From Ornithodoros turicata (Eukaryota > Arthropoda > Arachnida > Ixodida > Argasidae), in contig NC_088203.1 of the NCBI RefSeq assembly GCF_037126465.1, positions 54,597,581 to 54,661,580 on the forward strand: a stretch of 64,000 nt of DNA, in the 5' to 3' direction. Positions 7,947 through 18,000 of this stretch are shown piece after piece; positions within the stretch are counted from its first letter, which is position 1; each line of letters starts with the position of its first letter. Below the pieces are notes generated by a model, which saw only the letters and a list, made by a program, of their open reading frames with translations, did not search any database and was not told where the DNA came from. Position numbers and translations under genes: made by a program.

Positions 7947-10036
7947 TCACTGCTCTTCAGTGTGAGGCAGTGGGAATGCCACATAGGAAGTTGTTCTGAA
8001 TGGCATGAGCGTACACTTCATTCGCACAGAGCTCAAAAGCCAGACATACACCTTTGAAGGACGTGATACGACATGAATTCCCAGTAGAGAGGAAGTAGAT
8101 GGATGCACGTATAAATCTTCCACGCATCTGAATTTTCTGCCCAGAATACATGGTAGCCCCGTCAAAGAACTGAGAGCAACCCCTTCAATCATGACAAGGC
8201 TTCCATCAAACAAAAAGCATGTGGAGTCACTAGAGTTGCTCTGCAATTGAAAACGTCCGGGTACCACAAGTCGCCTGTAAAGTGGAGGAGTGCACCCTGC
8301 AGGAATTTCTGAGACTTTTATCTCATGTGACAGACGAATGCCATGTGCACAAGGAGGCTTCATAGAAGGAATGCACCTTTGTTTCATTATCCTGTTATGC
8401 GGCTGCTTCAGGGGCCTCTCAGGCACGCGAAGATATCGTTTGAGCACCTGCATAAAACTTTCAAAAGGGAACGCACTCCAACAGTCAAGTGGCCCATGTC
8501 GTCTAACGTCGGCAACTAAGTGGACCAGACTGTGGACGTTGTGAGAAACTGACTCTTCCTCGTAGATTCTAGCATTAGTCTTTACAACGTGCTGGAAGAG
8601 CCTTTCTGCATAGTCAGCATGCTCTTTGCACAGACTTGGACTCACCAGTATTGAAATTGCGACATGGAGCTCCAAGAAGTGTTTGTATTGACTTCTGGGC
8701 AAAGACGATGCCAGTGACAATGGACCTGTATACAGAAGAAACATGCGCAACTCTGTAGCTTTCCATCTATCAAGTTCCGAGATGGACCTAGGTTTCCTGG
8801 CGAAATCAACTGGCATGAAGGGGGGCAGTGACACATGCTTCACAGAAATCGTCTCACGCAGAGCAGGACTGAGACGATGTCCTTTGTTTCCTTTGAACCA
8901 TAGGGACGGAAGCTTTTTCTGCACACCTAGGCATACGAGATGCATGTAGTCAAGTGGCACCTTGTCTATGAGAACAATGGGAAGCTCCTCTAGTTTCGAT
9001 GTTCCTACATGATGCTCGTCCAGCTCGCGCGCGCGAAAGCCCGCGTCTGTTCTAAGGGGTGCATTTTCTCTGGAAAGCACACCCTGTCTTGTTCGTACTT
9101 GCCCTCAACAGTGCACTTCGTGCAACTATAGTGGCCCGAGTGGCCTTTGATCGCTAGGATGTATGGCTTGGCTGGTGCATCACAGACAAATGCACCAACC
9201 TCAACATTCACCGTCTTCCCTCGCAATTGGATGCCATCCCTATACAACTCTAGAAGCTCCGTGACGAATGGACTCAGAAATACATTTGCACTTAACGCTT
9301 TGGATGTCCCGTAATAGACCCCAAATGGGAATAGAGCCATGCCTTCACCACAGTTAATTACCCTGCACAAAATAGGCCAGAATTGGTCTCTCGTACTCTT
9401 TGTCAGAGGGAGACCATCAATGTTGACATGCAGTATAATCGTGCTGGGGACATTTTCTGTTGCAGAGAGTACATACTCCAATCCTGACCTAAACCCGAAA
9501 TGACTGTATTTCCCATCAGACATTTTTACGATGTTGTTCTGCCGTGGGGTGTTCAACAAGCTTCGAGCACTACTTGGAAGGTCCATGAAAACGGAGTGTT
9601 TTTGCAATAGTTTCAGCATTGAAGTCACGCATTTCCGTTGTACACCCGAGAGAGCCCATGTCCTTAACTCTTCCAATATTGTTCCCGTTCCGGATCTTCC
9701 AGTAGTGGCGAATGGCACTCGGACACTTGAAGTTGCAGCTGCCTCCGAACCCGACGCAACGACATTGCCGTTGCTTGGATGGACATGCTGAATGAATTGG
9801 GAGCCACCCGTTGATTCTATCGATTCGAGTTCCGAAGCTCCTCTCCTATCCTCACTGTCTCCTCGCGAAACTGACGGTGGCATTTCTGGCACAGTATTAA
9901 TCTCAGGTGGAGCATTAGCAATCTCAACATTAGTAATATCAGTAGGAACATTATCATGCGTAGCGGATAATAGCTCGCGAGATCGCTCAACGCCTTTTTG
10001 AACGCGGCGATACAATGTTCTTTCCGAAGACTTGGG
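7947..10036 (-). pseudogene. EnSpm/CACTA-type transposase, near-complete, one frameshift
   Basis: About 690 codons read from ATG at 10036 (MPKSSERTLYRRVQKGVERS) to a stop at 7947, interrupted by one shift near 9075. The amino part has an acidic low-complexity stretch, then the core segment HVNIDGLPLTKSTRDQFWPI, a Cys/His pair region GHSGHYSCTKCTVEG, and, past the shift, DYMHLVCLGVQKKL and the carboxy block SVHNVHSLVHL-type (here SHNVHSLVHLVADVRRHGPL) with SAFPFESFMQVLKRY. These blocks are typical of animal EnSpm-like (Transposase_21-related) proteins. The shift lies in the run AAAA (CCAGAGAAAATGC). Upstream, the first 40 codons are duplicated at 10266-10390. Terminal repeats were not found. 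The protein would cut and move the element's DNA in the nucleus. Confidence 0.8.
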
Positions 10037-10265
10037 CATTGTTGCGACTTGAGATCTCGCCATATTGAGCTTCCAGGGGTACGCGAGCGGACATCTTCCC
10101 GAGGACCACTGGAATCCTTCCACTCCCTAATGAAAAGGGAAAACGAGGACGGCTTCCCGGAATCCTTCAAGGCTGCAACCTCATTCCCACTACGCGCTGG
10201 CTATTTAAGCCGCCACCTGCAACCTACGGGTTGTCTGTGTCTGTATTATGCATTAGCAATCTGCA

Positions 10266-10390
10266 TTAGCAATCTCAACATTAGTAATCTCAGTAGGAAC
10301 GTTATCATGCCTAGCGGGTAATAGCTCGCTAGATCGCTCAACGCCTTTTTGAACGCGGCGATAAACTGTTCTTTTCGAAGACTTGGGCAT
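10266..10390 (-). repeat. Duplicate of the EnSpm transposase amino-terminal segment
   Basis: This 125-base stretch matches 9915-10036 at roughly 94 percent by eye. It restarts the same frame with ATG at 10390 (MPKSSKRTVYRRVQKGVERS). It lacks the following coding sequence, so it is a local partial duplication and not a second gene. Confidence 0.75.
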
Positions 10391-10779
10391 ACTTCCAGAA
10401 GCTGTTCAATTCAAGACGCGCCCCTGCTTTTGATGTCATCTATCATTTCAAACAAATCCAGGCTTACGTTCGTCGGACATTGCGACAAGAGCGCAGTAGG
10501 TGGCTGTAGCACAGCAACTTCCAGAAACAGACAAGGTTAAAATAACAACGTCGCGTTGAGTACGAACTACCACGGCGAGCACACACGACACAAAGAGAAC
10601 CGCCATAAGTTATAAACAGCCGGAAGCGGAAACGCCACTGAGCCGCAGTAAATAAATTGTTGTGCACCATCTGAACCATATAAACTGCATGAATAGGGCG
10701 CAACATTTTTATACTATAATTGAAAGAGAGATTTTTATTCCGAGAAGTTAAGAACACCCAGTCAAAAAAAAAAAAAAAG

Positions 10780-11370
10780 GAATGGGTCCAATTGGAAATT
10801 TGAATTGGTACCAATAGGACTCAACTGGACCAACACGAAAGCCAATTGGATTTTTAATTCCAACTGGATGTCCAGTTGGAAATTTTAAAGCCAATTGGGA
10901 AGTCCAACTGGCTCCTTGGACACCAGTTGGATAGCCAATTGGAAAGTCAAGGTCCAATTGGAAGCTGGAATTGGAGTCAACTAGACCAATAGAAAAACCA
11001 ATGGAGACCAACTGGGCGCTTCAGTTCCAACTGGGCTGCCCAGTTGGAAATTCATAAACCAAATGCGAACTCCAGCTGGCTTCCTGGACTCTATAGTTGT
11101 ACATTCAGACTGTCTGGGCTGTACGTTCAGACTGTCTACTTCAACTGGATTAGCAATTGGACACTGGGGTCTCATATGGTTCATGTTAATTGATGACTGA
11201 AATTCCTATACTCATACTTAAAAAGGAAAAGAAATATAGTCTGTCATATATCACGTTTCAATTGGCCACCAGTTTGACGAATTGGGTCTTAGTTACTTGG
11301 TGATAATTAACTAAGGTTCCAAATGGTCACCCAATTGATCATCACAGTTGGCAATTTGGGTTCCCTCAGA
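10780..11370. repeat. Array of CCAATTGG-type palindromes
   Basis: The motifs CCAATTGG, CCAACTGG, CCAGTTGG and half-sites AATTGGA recur more than 25 times in both orientations over about 590 bases, with irregular spacing of 10-30 bases. A poly-A run lies at the left edge. It resembles the subterminal arrays of the elements at 11401-12967 and 30230-32034 in design but not in motif. It may be one end of a third element, the other end of which I could not find. Confidence 0.7.
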
Positions 11371-11400
11371 ACCTTTGCTGTTCGAACCCAGCCATGCCCA

Positions 11401-12967
11401 CCCTAGTGAAAATGTATCTGAGAGGCCTCTCAGGTCTAATATGTTATGGGACTGAGAGGACCTCTCAGGCTGAGAGGTCCTCTCCGGCTGGTGGACCTCT
11501 CAGGCTGACCTCTCAGGTTGAGAGGACCTCTCAGATTTACAGGACCTCTCAGAAGCTAATGCCCAGATCTGACATAGGAACATCAATGTTCAATTTTGCC
11601 GTCTACGCTGCACCTGTCGTCGGAGTGGTATAATCATACAGTGCTATGATACACCAGACATAGATACAGACAAGTACATGTCACAAAACTCCACATATAT
11701 TGAGTTCCTTCGATTGTACAGATACACTCAAGGCATGCACACTGCTATCTGATTATGTAACAGTTATTTCAAATGTCATACAGAATTGTGAATATCTAAT
11801 ATTTGTTGAAGGATCGCTCGCAAGAAACTACACAAAACGGTAAATTGCACCAACAGAAACTAGATTTAGCACTCACATGTCTACGAAAGCGTACGAGTCA
11901 TTATCAACACATACTGTCGTATTCCACAAAGCGGACACATATTCACAATGTCCGTACAGCGGCGATAAAAAATATTCTTGAGGAACTCTGCTTCTCGGTG
12001 ATCAAGTTCATCTGTTTTACGTATACTTCGGGACTTGCGATGCACCGTCTAGTTCCCTTGCTTGCGTAAGCCACCAACTAACTGGAGAGATTGGGTTCTC
12101 ACCACCTTGTGTTCTCACCACCTGTCACTTCGTACGAGATTCATCTGTAAGAAATACAACTTCAAAATGTCAGTGTAAGTCAGTGTGTAGGCATCGAAAT
12201 ATATAACACACCGTTTGGCACCCAGCGCGTTGGTAACGTTACGTGGTTGGTAATCTTCCTATCGGCGCTCATAATGCGTGTCTGCGAACAGTAGTAAAAG
12301 CCTAAAGTGAAGAGGAGTGGCTGTCAATCACAAAAGCATATTTGAGACATCGTCTACATACCTCAAAAACAGTTACAATCCCGAAGACAAAACGCAAATT
12401 ACTTGAGATCCGCGGCCGACGTCCTCACACTTCATCGTTTCAAAACAGACTGATTCAACCGCTGGCGACTGGCCGAAACGCTTCCACTTACGTGCAGTGC
12501 AGTAATGCACGGATTGCAAGAACAATAGCTTCAAGGGGGGAAGGCAATACAAGGTTATCACGGCACGTGTTCCTTGAAGGAATAATGCACAAACACGTGA
12601 AATCTTGCGATCTATTTTCCAAAGCGGACGAGGTAGCATGTTCCGCGGGGGGAAAACACGTAGCAACTTGCTCTGGGAGGTGTTGCACGACGCACTGTCG
12701 CAAAGCTGTCTGAGAGGTCCCCCCAAACCTCTCAGGGCTACATGAATGATTATACAACGTCTTCCAGATTTTCTCTAAGAGGTCCTCTCAGACCCCTCTG
12801 TGCTGCCTGAAAGGTCCTACCAGACCTTTCAAGATTTCCTAAAAGGTCCTCTCAGACCTCTTAGGACTGCTTGAGAGGTCTTCTCAGACCCCTCAGAATT
12901 TCGTAGAAGGTCCTCTCAGACCTCTTAAAAAATCCTGAGAGGCCTCTCAGATACATTTTCACTAGGG
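11401..12967. mobile_element. Element A: CCCT termini, 2-bp duplication, CTGAGAGG/CCTCTCAG subterminal arrays
   Basis: The left end CCCTAGTGAAAATGTATCTG and the right end are inverted copies extending through CTGAGAGGCCTCTCAG, at least 33 bases. The flanking dinucleotide is CA on both sides (11399-11400 and 12968-12969). At least seven palindromic units of CTGAGAGGNCCTCTCAG and derivatives lie within 160 bases of the left end, and a similar number within 250 bases of the right end. The interior (12400-12560) matches the interior of element B at 30690-30860 in reverse complement. No complete transposase gene is present, so it is probably non-autonomous. Confidence 0.8.
12342..12713 (+). other. 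Interior frame of element A shared with element B
   Basis: An open frame of 123 codons whose middle part, with RGRRPHTSSF and IQPLATGR, aligns with RDRHPQTSTI and TIPLATGG in the minus-strand frame at 30464-30856 of element B. The DNA itself is similar there, so the frame match may be incidental. I cannot say whether a protein is made. Confidence 0.3.
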
Positions 12968-13034
12968 CATGCACTCAAACTGGTTCCTCGAACCTACTAA
13001 CGCATCTCAACGCTTCTCTGCAAGCACCTCTGTC

Positions 13035-13319
13035 GACCTATATATCAAAAGGGCTGCCAGGTACACGTACACAGAGAGAAAAAAAGGGGGGAACTGGTGT
13101 ACTGAGGAGGGGAGCAAAGAAATGGGAGGTGACGTTTCGAGCGAAGGCTCTTCTTCAGACTAGATGGACGGAACGTAGAGGAAATGAGGAACGACGTCCT
13201 CCACACTCCGTCCATCTAGTCTGAAGAAGAGCCTTCGCTCGAAACGTCACCCCTTCATCCCCTTTCTCCCCTCTTCGGTACACCAGTTCCCCCCTTTTTT
13301 CTATTGACCTATATATCAA
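13035..13319. mobile_element. Foldback element with 14-bp flanking duplication
   Basis: Inverted arms share GGTGACGTTTCGAGCGAAGG, CTTCTTCAGACTAGATGGAC and the outer block with GGGGGGAACTGGTGTAC. The direct repeat GACCTATATATCAA lies exactly at 13035-13048 and 13306-13319. The left side carries about 25 extra bases inside the duplication. Such a long duplication is unusual for a DNA transposon and fits a LINE-type insertion better. Confidence 0.8.
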
Positions 13320-13334
13320 CTACATTTAACTTAT

Positions 13335-13363
13335 CCTAAACCTAACCTAAACCTAAACCTAAA
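13335..13363. repeat. Interstitial telomere-like tract
   Basis: Four to five units of CCTAA or CCTAAA (on the other strand TTAGG/TTTAGG). TTAGG is the usual arthropod telomere repeat. The tract is short and mixed with the TTTAGG variant, and begins about 15 bases beyond the foldback element. Confidence 0.5.
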
Positions 13364-13552
13364 ATAAGAGATTAGACTTCTGTTGATGTAACCAAGTTGT
13401 AATGAATGTTCAGAGATACATTGGAATTGAGGTTGTTAAAGTACTTAGAAAAATGTCTGAGCCAAAGCTGCAGATAAATAGGTTGAAAGGCATAGTCAGG
13501 CATGGCACTGGAAAAATGTACTTGTACAGTTACTAAAACACTTCGTATCTTT

Positions 13553-13839
13553 TTTTTAATTCCGTGTTAGCGCCGCGAAGCAACTGTGGCAATGGCTGGC
13601 GTACAGACGTGGACAGATGGAGAGAGGACAACAGGAAGGAGTGGGGGACAGGGGGGTTAGTATGCGTCCTGGGCCGACTTCAGGGGGAACTGTGCCGACA
13701 TTCGTCTGGAAAGTCTTCGAAAAACCCAGGAAAAAACCTCAGACAGCACAGCCGGTGATAGGATTCGAACCCGTGTCACCTCCCAGTCTCGGCGTGGAAA
13801 GCGATCATTCTAACCACTATGCCACGGGAGCTGGTCTTG
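13553..13839 (-). mobile_element. Ruka-type tRNA-derived SINE, full length
   Basis: On the minus strand it starts with a tRNA-like head (TGGCATAGTGGTTAGAATGA, B-box GGGTTCGAATCC), followed by a body with GAGGTTTTTTCCTGGGTTTT, GACGAATGTCGGCACAG and GCGGCGCTAACACGGAATTA, and ends in an A-rich tail. GTATCTTT flanks it at 13545-13552 and 13840-13847. From memory this is the Ruka family of ticks, first described in Rhipicephalus. It would be transcribed by RNA polymerase III and moved by a LINE. Confidence 0.85.
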
Positions 13840-13847
13840 GTATCTTT

Positions 13848-15054
13848 GCATTTTCTTTTATCTATCATCTCCAGCAGCCAGCTAAAACCACAGGTCAATT
13901 TACGTGATATACATTTTGTAGTTCCACAGCTCACTTGAATTTTTAAAATACTTTTGAAACGCTCTGCTTGAATCTTGCTAAGAAAATACCAAGGACATTT
14001 TGCAAATTTATTTAATTCAATTTTGATGTATCGGTTCCATCTGTATAACACTGAAGCGGTACACACCATTTAATGAATCATAAGCAGCCATGCCATGCAG
14101 GTGGGGGTCACCAAGTCGCAACAAGTGTGTTATTAAAAAGTTACGCTGCCACGAAAGTAACAAAGTTACATGCACAAGTACACACATAAAAGAACGTACC
14201 TGCTGCAATACACAGGAAACGTTTCTATACAAAGGTACTGGGATACTTTTCTTAGTTACTTAAAACCTTGTCTAGAATAGTGAATGGATGAACTACAAAA
14301 TTAAAGGAAGTTTCAACTCATTTAAACACTGTCACTCAAAGGCCCGGTTTCACCAATGCTGAATAAAGGGGTCAAGACAATTTCTTAGCAGTGGTTCATT
14401 ACATCATGGACACATTGTACTGGACGCCAGAATACAGAGGGACAAAGAATTATTCCTTTTCGTGTCATACTTGACGAGATACAAGCCCTTGAGCACATTC
14501 CCGAGCAAAGTGCGCATGTTGCAAACTTGCATGCGTTCCCATTGGCAGCCATAAGCAAGTGGCGGCAGTGAGGTCTGTGATGTCAGAGGCGTATGAGTAT
14601 GTGCAGTAATCATTTTCTCCGCCTCTATTACCCTCCTCGCTGTGAAACTTGCAATGCAGGTTCGTATCGTTGTAAAGAACCGTTTTTTTGTGCGCGTGTT
14701 AATGTGGAATAATCTGGGATGACCTGTAGCAACCCTACTGAAATCAACAGTCCCTTAACTGACATTTAACGCTTAACTCTGCTTCACTAAAGGGAATTAT
14801 TGTCACTGAAACATTCATCGCGTCACCAACTAATGTTTGTAAAAAAGAACTGCAAGTTTTAGCAACACCGGATCTCGGTTCAACGTTAACCAGCATTTCA
14901 TGAAGCCGGGCCTAAGCAGCAAACCAGTAGAAGTATTAATCTAGCTCTAAGAATTCAATTTATGAACTAAGATGCTACAACACACGAGACATAACGTGAC
15001 AGACATGACGAGACATCCTATAATGTGAAACAACTTGGTGCTGCTGCAACATAG
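13848..15054. other. No gene recognised
   Basis: AT-rich unassigned sequence. A short intronless frame or exon would not be visible, and nothing here has a recognisable protein motif or terminal repeat. Confidence 0.5.
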
Positions 15055-18000
15055 CTAAGCTTCATAAACACAGCAACTCTTCGTATAATCTGATGCGGGG
15101 AGGATGACTTCGTCTTGCTCTTCAGATACAACTCTGAGGACATGTCTCATAGTCACTATTGAATATTTGATTGGCACACATTTGAGTTGCTTAACAGCAA
15201 TGTAAGTTTTCCCATCACTACCACACAACAATCTTTCCAGAAGAAGAACAGTCTCTCTTCGAAATATCGGCGGCTTCTGTCCTGAGGCAACTGCCTTCCT
15301 ACATCTCTACCGGTTCGCTGGATTTCTACCCATCAACAATCTTTCTAGTTTTGCAAAAGAGTTGCTGGATAGCTGGACAACTGAACTGTTTGTTTTTTAT
15401 TCTCTGCATAATGGCTTTCAGTGAGAATAGATCCATTTAGGAGCATTCTTGAATACTGTGTGAGAGCTGAGGGCAGCTCATACCCACTCCTCACTGGACA
15501 GCTTAGTGGCGGCACATATGGGGAACCACACCCAAAGAAGCGAGCCCCATCACTGGAGCTAATGCCCTTGTTAGTGACTGGTTTGTCTAAGGACTTGCAG
15601 AACTGAACGACTCTGGGATCATCCGTGAGCCCACTCAGCTCCTCTACAATGTCATGCATTTGCAAAAGCCTGCATACTTGGTGCGGAATCCCATTGGCAG
15701 CTTTGACAGCCCCCTTTAGGGTACCGTTTCCAGACTCGAATGGAAAGGCAGAGTGGGCCCAAAGTGGACCCCAGTGATGTATGCTCTTGATGATGTGTGT
15801 CAGTTGATGCATGTTATATGTCATAAATGCTGCTCCATACAAAATGAAACTGAATCAAGAGACTTTCAGCCACAGCAAGCTCAGATGCGTTGATTTGAAG
15901 CTTAAGCATAATATGAAGGGCTTCTACCAAGCGTGTCCAGTGATGTAAGTATTCCTTCTTTAAAATCCCATCAAGCACTGGAACGCTGTAAAAGAGCACC
16001 CAGTTTTCGAGCTCCTTAACCTTCCACCACTTCCGTTCTTTGGTTGGTCTTGGCATGCGCCTCACAACTTTTGGGGGCTGTATTGACAGCAGCCTCTCGT
16101 TAATCCTGTCTTGCTTACGACCTATTGAGTATGGACAGTTAGAGGATTCAAGCCATGCCTCTAAAAACTGACGAGCTGTACCGAGCAGAATACAATGCAT
16201 GTAGTCGGGTACGAAACCCCAACGATATGAAAATGTGGAAGGTTGATCAGTGGTGAAACAGTTTTCACACCATGGATGCTTTTGTTTTCCTTCACTGCCA
16301 ATTCCATGTCCATTAGCATCTGCTTTTCTGTCCATTCAACAGGCTCAGTGGTCTGCACTGTGTACTTTGTTGATCCTCCAGCCCTTTCACCTTTTTGTAA
16401 GCACCAATTGCATCCAAAGTACCCATTAAATTGTGTTATGCCCTGCATGGGTGCTCGAGCAACTGAATCAACAGCACTGCACAAGCAGTAAGCCTTCAAG
16501 TTCTGAACCTCCCCTTTGTATCTGAGTGTGAAACCATCACTGCCTAGCTTATCCATTTGATCAACAAATGCACCTTGGAACAATGTCATGTCTGGCTTGT
16601 TTTTGCCAAACCACAGTGCAGCCAAAACCAGTTTGCTCATTCTTTGCTCAATTGGCACTTCGTTAATAATAAGCTGGATAGGCCAAATGGCAGTGTTGCT
16701 CGATTTAAATAGTGGAGTACCATCAGCATTTGATGTAAAACTAATCCTATGTCCATGCTCACTGGTTGCTGTCACAAAATTGCGATGCAGCTGTCCATCT
16801 GAAATATCTGACAATGTGTTTGTATGCGGGAGTGGCATTGTTAAATCTACCACATCACAGTTTTTGAGTAGTCTCCCCAACTGTGTCTCAACATTAAGCA
16901 GCACAAAGAGTGGTACGTCAGCAACAGTTGAAACAATGGTCTTGTGGAAGCAGTTTGGGCATTCGAAAGACGAGCTGCTCTCAGGATGACTAATTTGTGA
17001 GAAGCAACTAGGACAAAAAAGTGATAAGTCATGGAGGTCCCAGTTTGCTCCAGTAGCTTATTAATTCTGTAACGGGACTGTGGTAGCACTGGATGTTCAA
17101 AGAACAGATTAATCATGTCCATCAAGCCCTTGACTCCCGTCAAAGACAATTTATTTTGCAGTGCATATTTGAACACCATAAGCTGCATATCACCCTTGGT
17201 CACCACGACTTTCCCAGTAACCAGTTCCTCAAAAAAGTTGCAGAATGATGAACTGTCCTCAGGAACGGTTCCCCTCTGAAGTGGTTCACCAAATGGCTAC
17301 AAGAAGAAAAAGTAAATGATCACCTTTATTTATTATTATTTTTCATTTAGAAATACTGTTGGCCCTTTGATGAGCCCATGATAGGAGAGAAACCGTAAAT
17401 CACACATCTGACTTACACACAACTTTTAAAAAATCAAGTATATAATAATTTGCTCCAGTAGTAACTTTGATTGGAAGATGCATTACATGCCACACAATAT
17501 GACAAAATATCAATAGTGCTTGCTGTGGTGTTGCTGCTACAGAGGATTGCCTACTAATATACTCCAAGATATTATTATAGAGTCTATTCCCCTACATCAC
17601 ATTCTGACGTGGCAATGACATAGTGTGTCTTCAGGATAAAAGAAGGGAATGGACGGTACCGGATTTCAAAACACCATTCTAAGCTTCGTTTTCGAGCAAA
17701 TGCTAGATAATCTCGGCAGCTGCGCCAAAGAAGTGACCACCACCACGGCAGCGAAGCGCATTCGTTTGACGTCATGCGAATACACCCTAAAATAAATAGC
17801 TGTTCATTTCACAACAGAGACCAACAACTTGACTTATTTTAAGCCACTAAATTACATGTAGAACTGTGCAACAGATTGAAAAACTTTGTACAAGACATCA
17901 AAGACCCTATTTCTTCATCAAAGTAATCAGCCTAGATTATTTTGTGTCTCGCATGTCATTGGTTGCTACGTGAAGAAGGTGTGAATAATAGAAAATTGCA

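Noticed and set aside
13755..13839. tRNA-Glu-like gene
   Set aside because: It is the tRNA-derived head of a Ruka-type SINE with an A-rich tail and 8-bp duplication.
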